A DNA stretch of 57,198 bases from Ignatzschineria indica (GTDB lineage: Bacteria > Pseudomonadota > Gammaproteobacteria > Cardiobacteriales > Wohlfahrtiimonadaceae). Below the pieces are notes generated by a model. That model was not told the origin of the DNA. It did not search any database and was given only the letters and a program-made list of their open reading frames with translations. Location: positions 1-57,198 of the forward strand of contig NZ_QEWR01000005.1 of NCBI RefSeq assembly GCF_003121925.1. Reading direction: 5' to 3'. The position numbers and the translations under genes were made by a program. Positions 28,153 through 37,539 of the stretch are shown in pieces (within the stretch, counting starts at the first letter, position 1; each line of letters starts with the position of its first letter).

Positions 28153-30089
28153 TGTGGCTCCTTTTGATCGGTCGGGATGAGTTCTCGCGATAAGATCAAT
28201 CTCACGGCAGCGCCTCTTGCACCATCGCGGCGATTATCGATTCGTAATTTACCATCTAAGCTCTCAATGAGGCGCTGGCAGATCACTAAGCCTAAACCTA
28301 ACCCATCTTTTTTAGAGGTGCGGAAGGGAACAAAGGGGGCATCGATCTCTGCTTGTGTAAAACCGGGACCATTATCGAAGAGAAAGAGTTTAATATATTG
28401 TGGGTAGATCTTAAGACGAATATCGATCACTGTAGCACCTGCTTGTGCGGAATTCATCAAGCAGTTGGCTAAAACCTGCTCCAAAATAGAAGGGGTGATC
28501 ACAATATTGAAATAATCGGGGATATCGACCTGAATATCGATATGACCATGCATCCGCAGTCGGGTAATTTCAATAATCTGCTCTAAAAATGCACGGAGAT
28601 TAACCTCCTCTCGAATACTATTCTCCTCCGGCTTTGCCCATGAGCGTAGATTCTTAATAATATTGTGACATTGAGAAACCTGCTCATTGATCTTATGTAG
28701 CGGAGTTAAGAGGGGATGCTGTTGGTCACTCTTTTTAAGAATCATAATACTTCCCTCAGCATAATTGCGAATGGTAGAGAGGGGTTGATTGAGCTCATGG
28801 CCAATACCGCTTGCCATCTCGCCTAAAATATTCATACGATCTGCTTTTGAGAGCATCATCTCATAATCATGCATCGTTTTATAGGCACTATCGAGCGCTT
28901 TACGGCGTTTAGTTGCGGCATAACTCAGCCAGAGGTGGTTAATGAGAAGAATCAGAAGAAAGAGGGCAAAGAAGAGAAGCCAGATCTTATGGGTGATCGC
29001 TAAGCGAAAGAGGGTTTCAAAGAGAGTTTCTCGCTCCTCATAATGTTTAATATCAGCCGCTAGTTGATTGATCTCCGCCAGCGTATAGGGGAGTTGCCAG
29101 GAGGGAAGATCGGGATCATTAAATCGAAAAAGGGCGCTCTGAATTCGTTTTGCTGTCTCTTGATCGATCCCATCGAGGGCTGCTAGCGACCAACTCGGCA
29201 TAAGGTTGGTACTGGTCTGGCAGGTGAAATCATCGATCTCTTTAGGATTGATGAGGCGAAAGCTCCCTTCAGGGAGAATATCTTGACGCTCAAGACGTTC
29301 ATAGAGGCAGGCGGGAACAATAATGGCATCATTTTCATCTGTTGCTAAATAGTCAAAGAGTGCTTCTATTGGGTAACCGCGATATTGAAAGGCGATCTCT
29401 TTGGCTAATGTTGGTGAGTTTTGAATCATCTCATGGTAAGCAAGGAGAAAGCCTCCCAATGCATTTTGGCTCACTGCATCGACTCTCTTACCGCGAAGAT
29501 CATTGAGTGTCTGAATTGGGCTCTCCTCCTTTACCCAGATAGCGCTTCCAATTTTGGCATGACTCTCTTCTAGATGAATATTCTCTTCAAGACTTGCCAT
29601 CCAACGCATGGAGGCTTTTGAACGAAGATTCATAAAAACACCTTGATGGGAGAGTAGTAGATCGATCGCGCCACTGGTCACTTCAGACTCAATATTATTG
29701 AGCTGTAGTGGTTTAAGGACAAAGTGAAGATCGGGCATCTCGTGATTGAGCGCCGTAATCCAGGGACACCACTCTTTTTCAGCCGCAACATCACCGTAGG
29801 GCGCTAAGACACCAATCGTTACGCGGGATCGGTGGTCGCGATCTGTTCGGTCACCCATAGGTGAACAATGATAAGGCGCTTCTGGTAGTCGGTTCGATAT
29901 TGTATCTGCGGTTGATTTAGAAGCCGCAAGAGCCGTAGGGTTTATGATGCCGAGCATTAATATCACCAATATTAATCCTTTAAGCAGCATCAACATTATT
30001 GATGGAAGTGGTCGAAATCGAAGTGATTGAGATAACGGCAACAATCGCGCTCCTTTAGGGTTGGTCAATAGAAATTTCGGCATCTTCAT
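28149..30089 (-). CDS. ttrS: Tetrathionate sensor histidine kinase TtrS
   Basis: Membrane sensor kinase of 646 residues. A hydrophobic N-terminus (GLILVILMLGIINPTALA) exports a PhnD-like periplasmic binding domain at about residues 65-330. It starts RVTIGVLAPYGDVAAEKEW and contains LNDLRGKRVDAVSQNALGG. A transmembrane helix follows near residues 365-385. The kinase core has the H-box GIGHELNQPLSTIRNYAEG, N-box NCLMNSAQAG, and DNGPGF and GLGLGLVICQRLIE motifs. This architecture matches Salmonella TtrS, which senses tetrathionate. It diverges from ttrBCA across R6. The start lacks a strong ribosome-binding site. Confidence 0.9.
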   Translation of the reverse strand: MKMPKFLLTNPKGARLLPLSQSLRFRPLPSIMLMLLKGLILVILMLGIINPTALAASKSTADTISNRLPEAPYHCSPMGDRTDRDHRSRVTIGVLAPYGDVAAEKEWCPWITALNHEMPDLHFVLKPLQLNNIESEVTSGAIDLLLSHQGVFMNLRSKASMRWMASLEENIHLEESHAKIGSAIWVKEESPIQTLNDLRGKRVDAVSQNALGGFLLAYHEMIQNSPTLAKEIAFQYRGYPIEALFDYLATDENDAIIVPACLYERLERQDILPEGSFRLINPKEIDDFTCQTSTNLMPSWSLAALDGIDQETAKRIQSALFRFNDPDLPSWQLPYTLAEINQLAADIKHYEERETLFETLFRLAITHKIWLLFFALFLLILLINHLWLSYAATKRRKALDSAYKTMHDYEMMLSKADRMNILGEMASGIGHELNQPLSTIRNYAEGSIMILKKSDQQHPLLTPLHKINEQVSQCHNIIKNLRSWAKPEENSIREEVNLRAFLEQIIEITRLRMHGHIDIQVDIPDYFNIVITPSILEQVLANCLMNSAQAGATVIDIRLKIYPQYIKLFLFDNGPGFTQAEIDAPFVPFRTSKKDGLGLGLVICQRLIESLDGKLRIDNRRDGARGAAVRLILSRELIPTDQKEPQ

Positions 30090-30210
30090 AGAGTGATCAT
30101 AGAGTAAGAGTTTGAGAGCGATTGCATCAAGAAAACGCGCCCAATTTCTTATTATAACGAGGTTCTAGGGATTCTCCTATTTGTTGAAACATCAGGCAAT
30201 CAAATAATTA

Positions 30211-31335
30211 CAATCAAACAATAGAAGCTGATGAGTCGCCGAAGATTACCATTGTATATTTCTATGAATCGCATGCCGGCAAGTTGCTGATCTCAATTAC
30301 CGGAAAATATCGCTCCATTCTGATCCATATCGATACTGATTTTGAAAAATTTTTATTCGTTGTAACAAAAGAGGCTGAACGCTGCCGGATATAACCGTCG
30401 CGCTTTTCCACAAGTCACGCGCCGGCAGATTACAATCTCTATTGCCGGCAACAATCATTTTTAATAGGTTATTTTTTAATACTTTTTTCTCGGCATTGAA
30501 GGTGCCAGCCTGCGGGCATGCAGTTGATGTAAGAGAGAGATCGTTCTTTCCCGCCGTTCAACAAATTCTCTTATGGTTTGAACTCTTATGACTTGAAATA
30601 ATCAAGCTTCAGAGGCTAATAAGGTGCCGGATATAACCGTCACGCTTTTCCACAAATCACGCGCCGGCAGTGGGCAATCATTCGATTATCAGGATATTTT
30701 CTCGGCATTAAGGATGCCGACCTGCGGGCATGCAGTCGATATAAGAGCGAGATCGTTCTCTCCCGCCGTTCAACAGATTCTCTTAAGGTTTGAACTCTTA
30801 TGGGTTGAAATAATCAAGCTTCAGAGGCTGATAAGGTGCCGGATATAACCGTCACGCTTTTCCACAAATCACGCGCCGGCAGTGGGCAATCATTCGATTA
30901 TCAGGATATTTTCTCGGCATCAAGAATGCCGACCTGCGGGCATGCAGTTGATGTAAGAGCGAGATCGTTCTCTCCCGCCGTTCAACAGATTCTCTTAAGG
31001 TTTGAACTCTTATGGGTTGAAATAATCAAGCTTTAGAGGCTGATAAGGTGCCGGATATAACCGTCACGCTTTTCCACAAATCACGCGCCGGCAGATGACA
31101 ATCTCTATTGCCGGCAATAATCATTTTTAATAGGTTGTTTTTTAATACTTTTTTCTCGGCATCAAGGATGCCAGCCTGCGGGCATGCAGTTGATGTAAGA
31201 GAGAGATCGTTCTTTCCCGCCGTTCAACAAATTCTCTTATGGTTTGAACTCTTATGACTTGAAATAATCAAGCTTCAGAGGCTAATAAGGTGCCGGATAT
31301 AACCGTCACGCTTTTCCACAAATCACGCGCCGGCA
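30211..31335 (+). repeat. Palindromic repeat array R6 in the ttr divergent region
   Basis: About 1.1 kb of regular tandem units. The type-1 core TGCCGGATATAACCGTCACGC starts at 30383, 30625, 30837, 31049 and 31291, giving steps of 242, 212, 212 and 242 bp. The long units carry a GACAATCTCTATTGCC hairpin plus a T-rich segment; the short units carry GGGCAATCATTCGATTATC instead. Neither 212 nor 242 is a multiple of three, so the open frames seen here shift between copies. This is the most regular array in the window. Confidence 0.92.
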
Positions 31336-31390
31336 TGTGACAACCTGTTCTTTTAGTTATTGAATATAGTGGGGAATCTGACTCTTTTCA

Positions 31391-31421
31391 TCAAAAAAAT
31401 CTCAAAAAAATCTCAAAAAAG
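31391..31421 (+). repeat. 11-bp A-rich tandem repeat
   Basis: TCAAAAAAATC twice, then a partial third unit, just upstream of the FNR-like site of the ttrB promoter region. Confidence 0.7.
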
Positions 31422-31435
31422 CGAGTTTGAGAGAC

Positions 31436-31449
31436 TTGCTCTAGATCAA
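31436..31449 (+). promoter_or_regulatory. FNR-like box upstream of ttrBCA
   Basis: TTGCT-CTAG-ATCAA matches the FNR consensus TTGAT-N4-ATCAA at 9 of 10 positions. In Salmonella the ttrBCA genes need both TtrRS and FNR (established), so the site fits. It lies 209 bp upstream of the ttrB start; no exact -10/-35 pair was assigned. Confidence 0.65.
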
Positions 31450-31463
31450 TTTATTAGCAGGTA

Positions 31464-31540
31464 TGTGGTTTACCACAATAGAGGGGCTTTACAAAAGTCG
31501 CGATCATAAGAGCATGAAAAAATTTGTGGGGTGACCCACG
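31464..31540 (+). promoter_or_regulatory. Two TGTGG...CCAC palindromes, possible TtrR operators
   Basis: TGTGG-TTTA-CCACA (31464-31477, perfect) and TGTGG-GGTGAC-CCACG (31525-31540, imperfect) share half-sites 61 bp apart between the FNR-like box and ttrB. Dimeric LuxR-type regulators bind inverted repeats, so these are candidate TtrR sites. This is inference only. Confidence 0.45.
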
Positions 31541-31657
31541 TTATTCGAAGTAGTAGCAGATTCAATCAATTGGGAATGCATGTCAAATCGACTACTGGAT
31601 GTAGAGAGAGGAAGATCATCCTCTTAATTCCAGAGTAGAGATGAAAGGAGAGTTTAG

Positions 31658-32398
31658 ATGGATATTACACGCCGTGATCTACTTAAGCAGCTAGGCGCTT
31701 TAACTGCCGGAGCTGCTGTAGTGTCGTTAAAAGAGGCGCGAGCCGCAGAGAAGCGCGTACCCCCTCGCCGTGAGGGTGACCCGAATAAGCGCTACGGGAT
31801 GATTGTCGATCTTCGTCGTTGTATTGGTTGCCAAGCTTGTACTGTGAGTTGTACGGTAGAAAATCAGATGCCGGCGGGACAATTTAGAACAACGGTACGT
31901 CAATATCAGGTGATCAGCTATGAGCAGGATCAAGCAACTAACGTTGTTTTACCTAGACTCTGTAATCATTGTGATAATCCTCCTTGTGTTCCTGTCTGCC
32001 CAACTCAAGCCACTTTCCAACGCGAAGATGGCATCGTTGTGGTAGATAATAAGATCTGTGTCGGCTGTGCTTACTGCGTTCAAGCTTGTCCCTATGAAGC
32101 TCGTTTTATCAATGAAGAGACAGGAACCGCAGATAAATGTACCTTCTGTGCACATCGATTAGAAGCAGGGTTATTGCCGGCCTGTGTGGAATCTTGTGTC
32201 GGTGGCGCGCGAATTATTGGGGATATGAAAGATCCTAATAGCTTAATTAGCAAAATGCTTGTGGAGTTTGCCGATGAGATCAAGGTCTTAAAGCCGGAGC
32301 AGGGAACAATTCCCCAAGTCTTCTATATTGGACTAGATGAAGCATTCCAATCGCAAGTTCAAGGTCAAGCAATGTTATGGCAGGAGATTGTATTATGA
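31658..32398 (+). CDS. ttrB: Tetrathionate reductase iron-sulfur subunit TtrB
   Basis: Electron-transfer subunit of 246 residues with a twin-arginine leader (TRRDLLKQLGALTAGAAVV) and four ferredoxin-type cysteine groups. These are CIGCQACTVSC, CNHCDNPPCVPVCP, CVGCAYCVQACP and CTFCAHR with a later CVESC, as expected for four [4Fe-4S] clusters. It passes electrons from TtrC to the catalytic TtrA at the periplasmic face. AAAGGAGAG precedes the ATG. Its stop overlaps the ttrC start. Confidence 0.95.
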   Translation: MDITRRDLLKQLGALTAGAAVVSLKEARAAEKRVPPRREGDPNKRYGMIVDLRRCIGCQACTVSCTVENQMPAGQFRTTVRQYQVISYEQDQATNVVLPRLCNHCDNPPCVPVCPTQATFQREDGIVVVDNKICVGCAYCVQACPYEARFINEETGTADKCTFCAHRLEAGLLPACVESCVGGARIIGDMKDPNSLISKMLVEFADEIKVLKPEQGTIPQVFYIGLDEAFQSQVQGQAMLWQEIVL

Positions 32399-33477
32399 TT
32401 CGTGAATTACTGACATTACCTCAAGAGATTGCCTGGCTTCCATGGGCAGTGCAATATTTCTTTTTTATCGGATTAGCCGCTTCAGCAGCCCTTATTGCCG
32501 TGATCTTAAGATGGTGGAAACATGGTGAGCTTAAAGGGCTTGAACTATTGGTGATGGGTTTTGGGATCACTGCCGGCATTGTCGGACCTATCGCACTTTT
32601 AGCCGACCTTCATCAGCCGGGGCGTTTTATTAACTTCTATATCCAGATGGCACCTTGGTCATGGATGTGGATCGGAGCTGTCTTTGTCCCCCTCTTTATC
32701 GTTTTTCTCATTATCCAATTTCTCCTTCTTTTAAGAGAAAATAGTACGAAAGAGGGAACATATAAGTGGTTTAGAGCGCTTCACTGGGGCAACATCAATC
32801 CTTCATTCTGGTTGCAATGGACCTCGATGGGATTATTAGTGACCGCATTTATGATCCTTCTCTATACCGGTAAAGAGATCAATGTGCTTCGTTCACAACC
32901 GATCTGGTTTACACCATGGTTACCTTGGGTCCTCTTCTTTACGGCATTTCAAGCGGTACCGATGTGTGTTAAAGCGTGGAATTCACTCTCCTCAAGATGG
33001 TCGCAACGACAAGATCATACGGCGATTTTAAGTCGCTTCCAATTGGTCGGATTGATCGGTGTTGCCTTCACTTTAATCGGCTGGGCGATGAGCGATACGC
33101 CGGCAGGTGCTGCTTTTAGATCCCTCCCCGAGAAAGGGTCTGTCTGGTTTACGATCGGTTTAAGTCTACTGATCTATTGGTTAGTTTTGATGATCTACAC
33201 CTTAGTGAATTTTAACAAGCGCCGTATCAATTGTCGCTGGATCGATCTTCTTCTAGCGCTCGGTTCGCTCTCATTAGCATGGACGATCCGCTGGGCGATC
33301 TTAATGCAATCACAAACATTACCGAAATATAATGTGGTGATTAATCCTTACCATCTCGATTGGGGATTTAGCGGATTCTTAGGCATTCTTTCAACCTTTG
33401 GACTCTGGCTCACGCTTGTTATTGTTGTGTGGAGCCTCCTTCAAGATCGCTGGTTAACCTTTAAAGCTGTTAAATAA
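32395..33477 (+). CDS. ttrC: Tetrathionate reductase membrane subunit TtrC
   Basis: NrfD-family quinol-oxidising membrane subunit of 360 residues with about nine hydrophobic helices. The ATG at 32395 overlaps the ttrB TGA (ATGA), with AGGAG 8 nt upstream. An in-frame ATG at 32377 inside ttrB is less likely. The family traits IAWLPWAVQYFFFIGLAASAAL and LLADLHQPGRF are visible. It anchors the TtrA-TtrB pair and feeds it menaquinol electrons (family knowledge). Confidence 0.93.
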   Translation: MIRELLTLPQEIAWLPWAVQYFFFIGLAASAALIAVILRWWKHGELKGLELLVMGFGITAGIVGPIALLADLHQPGRFINFYIQMAPWSWMWIGAVFVPLFIVFLIIQFLLLLRENSTKEGTYKWFRALHWGNINPSFWLQWTSMGLLVTAFMILLYTGKEINVLRSQPIWFTPWLPWVLFFTAFQAVPMCVKAWNSLSSRWSQRQDHTAILSRFQLVGLIGVAFTLIGWAMSDTPAGAAFRSLPEKGSVWFTIGLSLLIYWLVLMIYTLVNFNKRRINCRWIDLLLALGSLSLAWTIRWAILMQSQTLPKYNVVINPYHLDWGFSGFLGILSTFGLWLTLVIVVWSLLQDRWLTFKAVK

Positions 33478-33525
33478 TCAATTGTGGGGGAGCATCGAGT
33501 AGCTGCTACCCATAGGAGTAATAAG

Positions 33526-36500
33526 ATGAGTGATGATAAATTGAAAAAAGGTATCGAAGAGATGGATGTCGCAAGAGAAGCGATAGAATCTCATGAAGAG
33601 ACAGGCAATGTTGAGGATGATGCACGCCGTAAGCGCCGTAACATTGTTAAGGGGGTTGCGGCAGCCGGTGGTTTAGCGGCATTTGCGGTCGGTTATAGTA
33701 ATACGGCAAAGAATATGGTGAAGGGTCTCGTCACCGGTACTTCTGCAGAACCGACCAAAAATGCGATCTTTGGTGATGCGCTCAATGTGGAAGGGCATAT
33801 CGAAGATGGTAAATTTATCCAGAACAAGCAACAAGCGATGTCCAATACCCAATGTTTTGGATGCTGGACCGTTTGTGGCGTGCGGGTGCGGGTTGATAAG
33901 GAGAAGAATGAGGTGATTCGTATCGCCGGAAACCCTTACCACCCACTTTCGAGTGAAGAGCAGTTTAATTACGATATGCCGATCGATGAGGCATGGGTGA
34001 AATTAGGGGGCGATCAAGGCATTAATGATCGTTCAACGGCTTGTGCGCGTGGTGCGCAGATGGGAGAATCTGTCTCAAGTCCTTATCGTGTTCTCTGGCC
34101 ATTAAAACGTGTTGGAAAGCGAGGGGAAGGGAAGTGGGAGCGCATCAGCTTTGAGCAATTGATCGATGAAGTGGTCAATGGTGGCGATCTCTTTGGTGAA
34201 GGACATGTAGATGGGCTTAAAGATATTCGTGATCTTGAGACCTTGATCGATCCCCAAAATCCAGAATTTGGAGTTAAGGCGAATCAACTTTTAGTCTCAA
34301 ATGCCGGAAATGAAGGGCGTGAATTCTTTGTTAAGCGCTTTACGAACGAATCGTTCGGTACGCGCAACTTCACTGCGCATGGGGCCTATTGTGGTCTTGC
34401 TTATCGTTTAGGATCAGGCGCATTGATGAATGATATGGCAAAAAATGCCCATGCTAAGCCAGATCTTGAGAATGTTGAATTTGCAATCTTTATGGGAACA
34501 TCGCCGGCACAATCGGGGAATCCTTTTAAACGTCAAGGTCGCCTCTTAGCTGGTGCGAGAACGAAAGAGGCTTCTGAGTTTAGTTATGCAGTTGTTGCGC
34601 CAAACTTGCCGATGACAAATACGCTCGCAACGCAGAATAATACCTGGATCTCTATTCTTCCGGGGACCGATTCGGCAATGGCGATGGCGATGATTCGCTA
34701 CATTATCGATCAGAAGCGTTATAACGAAGATTATCTCACTGTGCCAGGAGCTGCAGGAATGGAAGCGGCGAAAGCTGTGAGTCACTCTAATGCGACCCAT
34801 CTTGTGATTGTTGATGAGAAGAGTCCTCTTTATGGTCAGATGTTGCGTCTTGCCGATATTGAGGGGGGTGATCGAGCATCGAGTCCTATCTTAGCGGTGG
34901 ATGCGGTAACGGGTGAGTTGAAGGATGTCGATCAAGCACTTCGCGGTAAACTCTATTATGAGGGCAAAGTAGCACTCGCAAATGGGGAAGAGGTTGAGGT
35001 TGCAACAAGCTTTACGATGTTAAAACACTCTGCCGATAAGATGACGTTGGCGGAGTATAGTGAGGTTTGTGGTGTGCCGGTCTCAACGATTGAGGGATTG
35101 GCGCGTAAATTTACCAGTCATGGACATAAAGCTGCGATTATTACTCATGGTGGCATGATGAGCGGTAATGGTTTCTACAATACTTGGTCACTCTTAACAC
35201 TCAATGTTTTAATCGGCAATATGAACTATAAGGGTGGAATGCATGTTAATGGTGGGAAATATGCCGATTACGCACCGGGTCCGCGTTACGATTTTACAAA
35301 ATTTGATGGTATGGTGCAGCCGAAAGGCATTATGATTGGTCGCGCGAAACGCCCTTATGAATCATCAACCGAGTATAAAGAGAAGGTAGCGCGTGGTGAG
35401 AATCCTTACCCGGCGAGTCGTCCTTGGTATCCTTTTGCCGGAGGGCAGGCGACAGAGATGTTGATCTCAGCGCTTAATGCAGATCCTTATCCACTCAAAG
35501 CGTGGATCAGTAATATGACCAATCCGGTCTATGGTATTACCGGCTTTAGACAGTTACTGCTCGATAAGTTAAAAGATCCTAAAGTCTTACCACTCTTTGT
35601 GGCGATTGATGCTTTTATCAATGAAACTACAGCGATGGCGGATTATATCGTTCCCGATACTCATAACTTTGAGAGCTGGGGCTTCGGTAGCGCATGGGCA
35701 GGCGTTCCCTTTAAGACCTCTACAGCAAGATGGCCGATTGTAGAGCCACGTGTCGAGAAAGATGCAAAGGGTCGTCCAATTTCGATGGAGCTCTTCTTTA
35801 TTGAAGTGGCGAAAAAGATGGGATTACCTGGCTTTGGTGAGAATGCGATTAAAGATTATGAGGGAAATAGTCATCCGGTTCATAATGCGGAAGATTTCTA
35901 TCTGCGTGCGGCGGCAAATATGGCATTTGATGGATCTGCTGTACCGGAGTCAAATCGTGAAGAGATGGAGTTAACGGGTGTTAAACGCATCAAAGGTGAG
36001 ATTGAGCGTGTCTTGAAGCCAGAAGAGCAGATGCGTGTTGCCTATGTCTATGCGCGTGGTGGACGCTTTGCCGACTTCGATACCGGTTGGAAAGGGGATG
36101 AGATGACGAAAAAATGGACGCCGACGCTACAGCTCTGGAATGAGACAGTAGGTGTTCATCGTCACTTTGCGAATGGGGAGCGTTATAGTGGAACGCCAAC
36201 CTACTATCCGCCCCGTTTCTCAGATGGTAGTTCGGTTTATGAGCGCTTCTCAAAAGAGGAGTGGCCATTAGCATTAACCTCATTTAAATCGAATATTGTG
36301 AGTAGTACTTCCGGTTCAACACTGCGTTTACGGATGATTAAGCCGACTAACTTTGTCGCGATTAGTGAGGAAGATGCACTTCGCTTCAATGTTCAAAATG
36401 GGGATCGTGTACGGATTGAATCTCCTAATGGGGCTCAAGAATCTCAAATTATGGTTCTTGATGGTGTGAAGCCGGGTGTTTTAGCGATTGAGCATGGTTA

Positions 36501-36699
36501 TGGTCGTCGTGATGTTGGGGCAAGAGCACATATGATCGATGGGGTACCGATGCAGTTTAGTCAACATGTAGGTAGCGGACTCAACTTAAATGATTTAGCA
36601 ATTGCCGACCCTTCAAGACCGATTCCTGCGCCATGGCTTGATTGGACAACAGGCGCTGCGGTTCGACAAGGTATTCCTGCGAGAATCGTAAAACTGTAA
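33526..36699 (+). CDS. ttrA: Tetrathionate reductase catalytic subunit TtrA
   Basis: Molybdopterin-guanine-dinucleotide enzyme that reduces tetrathionate to thiosulfate in the periplasm. The 1057 residues carry a Tat leader (RRKRRNIVKG, then GVAAAGGLAAFAVGY). A [4Fe-4S] site CFGCWTVCGVRV is followed by a distal Cys in DRSTACARGAQ. HGAYCGLAYRLGSG probably supplies the Mo-ligand cysteine (inference). The C-terminal dinucleotide-binding domain has NGDRVRIESPNG. The ATG at 33526 has AGGAG 7 nt upstream and is preferred to the GTG at 33484. It is the last gene of ttrBCA and is followed by a strong terminator. Confidence 0.95.
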   Translation: MSDDKLKKGIEEMDVAREAIESHEETGNVEDDARRKRRNIVKGVAAAGGLAAFAVGYSNTAKNMVKGLVTGTSAEPTKNAIFGDALNVEGHIEDGKFIQNKQQAMSNTQCFGCWTVCGVRVRVDKEKNEVIRIAGNPYHPLSSEEQFNYDMPIDEAWVKLGGDQGINDRSTACARGAQMGESVSSPYRVLWPLKRVGKRGEGKWERISFEQLIDEVVNGGDLFGEGHVDGLKDIRDLETLIDPQNPEFGVKANQLLVSNAGNEGREFFVKRFTNESFGTRNFTAHGAYCGLAYRLGSGALMNDMAKNAHAKPDLENVEFAIFMGTSPAQSGNPFKRQGRLLAGARTKEASEFSYAVVAPNLPMTNTLATQNNTWISILPGTDSAMAMAMIRYIIDQKRYNEDYLTVPGAAGMEAAKAVSHSNATHLVIVDEKSPLYGQMLRLADIEGGDRASSPILAVDAVTGELKDVDQALRGKLYYEGKVALANGEEVEVATSFTMLKHSADKMTLAEYSEVCGVPVSTIEGLARKFTSHGHKAAIITHGGMMSGNGFYNTWSLLTLNVLIGNMNYKGGMHVNGGKYADYAPGPRYDFTKFDGMVQPKGIMIGRAKRPYESSTEYKEKVARGENPYPASRPWYPFAGGQATEMLISALNADPYPLKAWISNMTNPVYGITGFRQLLLDKLKDPKVLPLFVAIDAFINETTAMADYIVPDTHNFESWGFGSAWAGVPFKTSTARWPIVEPRVEKDAKGRPISMELFFIEVAKKMGLPGFGENAIKDYEGNSHPVHNAEDFYLRAAANMAFDGSAVPESNREEMELTGVKRIKGEIERVLKPEEQMRVAYVYARGGRFADFDTGWKGDEMTKKWTPTLQLWNETVGVHRHFANGERYSGTPTYYPPRFSDGSSVYERFSKEEWPLALTSFKSNIVSSTSGSTLRLRMIKPTNFVAISEEDALRFNVQNGDRVRIESPNGAQESQIMVLDGVKPGVLAIEHGYGRRDVGARAHMIDGVPMQFSQHVGSGLNLNDLAIADPSRPIPAPWLDWTTGAAVRQGIPARIVKL

Positions 36700-36761
36700 A
36701 TAAGACTGAAACATAAAACGGAAATAGATCTTCTGTAGCTCACACCCTACAGCGGACTATT

Positions 36762-36825
36762 ATGAACCAACTCACAACCTTTGGTTCATTATAAAAACCA
36801 CTCTTTTTGAGTGGTTTTTATTTTT
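36762..36825 (+). terminator. ttrBCA terminator
   Basis: AAAAACCACTC (36793-36803) pairs with GAGTGGTTTTT (36809-36819) around TTTTT, followed by ATTTTTT: a near-ideal intrinsic terminator. A second 9-bp hairpin, ATGAACCAA with TTGGTTCAT (36762-36789), lies directly before it. Confidence 0.92.
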
Positions 36826-36837
36826 TAGTTCTAAAAG

Positions 36838-37490
36838 GGCTGAACGCTGCCGGATCTTACTATCGCGTTCTTCCATCAATCACGCGCCGGCAGATGGCAG
36901 TCTTTATTGCTACCTGTAAGTATCGCTCGTATAGATCATATCGATCTGATCTCTCGGCATTGAAGATGCCGATCAGCGGGCATGCAGTTGTGATAAGAGC
37001 GCGATCGTTCCCTCTCGCCATTCGACAGATTTTCTTATGGGTTGAATCAATTAAATAGCAGAAGCTGATGAGTTGCCGGGGATCACCACTGCATGCTTTC
37101 ATCAATCGCATGCCGGCAAGTTGGCGATCTTAATCACCGGCAAATATCGCTCCATTCTGATCTATATCGATCTGATTTCTCGGCATCATCGATGCCGATC
37201 AGCGGGCATACAGTTGTGATAAGAGTGCGATGGTTCTTTCCCGCCACTCAACAGATTTTCTTATGGGTTGAATCAATTAAATAGCAGAAGCTGATGAGTT
37301 GCCGGGGATCACCACTGCATGCTTTCATCAATCGCATGCCGGCAAGTAGGCGATCTTAATCACCGGCAAATATTGCTCCATTCTGATCTATATCGATCTG
37401 ACTTCTCGGCATTGAAGATGCCGATCAGCGGGCATGCAGTTGTGATAAGAGTGCGATGGTTCTCTCCCGCCGCTTAACAGACTTTCTTAT
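36838..37490 (+). repeat. Palindromic repeat array R7
   Basis: About 650 bp between the ttrA terminator and the Mth938-domain gene (convergent). One type-1 core near 36845-36895 and two type-2 modules near 37070-37140 and 37290-37360. The two type-2 units, with flanking GGCGATCTTAATCACCGGC and the head hairpin, repeat at about 223 bp. One head hairpin is GGCATC-ATC-GATGCC. Confidence 0.88.
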
Positions 37491-37539
37491 TTTCTTAATT
37501 ACTCAATTGCTCAATTGATTAATGTAATGACTTAATGAC

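Noticed and set aside
10315-31335. CRISPR array interpretation of the regular repeats
   Set aside because: Units are 150-300 bp multi-hairpin modules without short constant repeats separated by unique spacers, and no cas genes are present.
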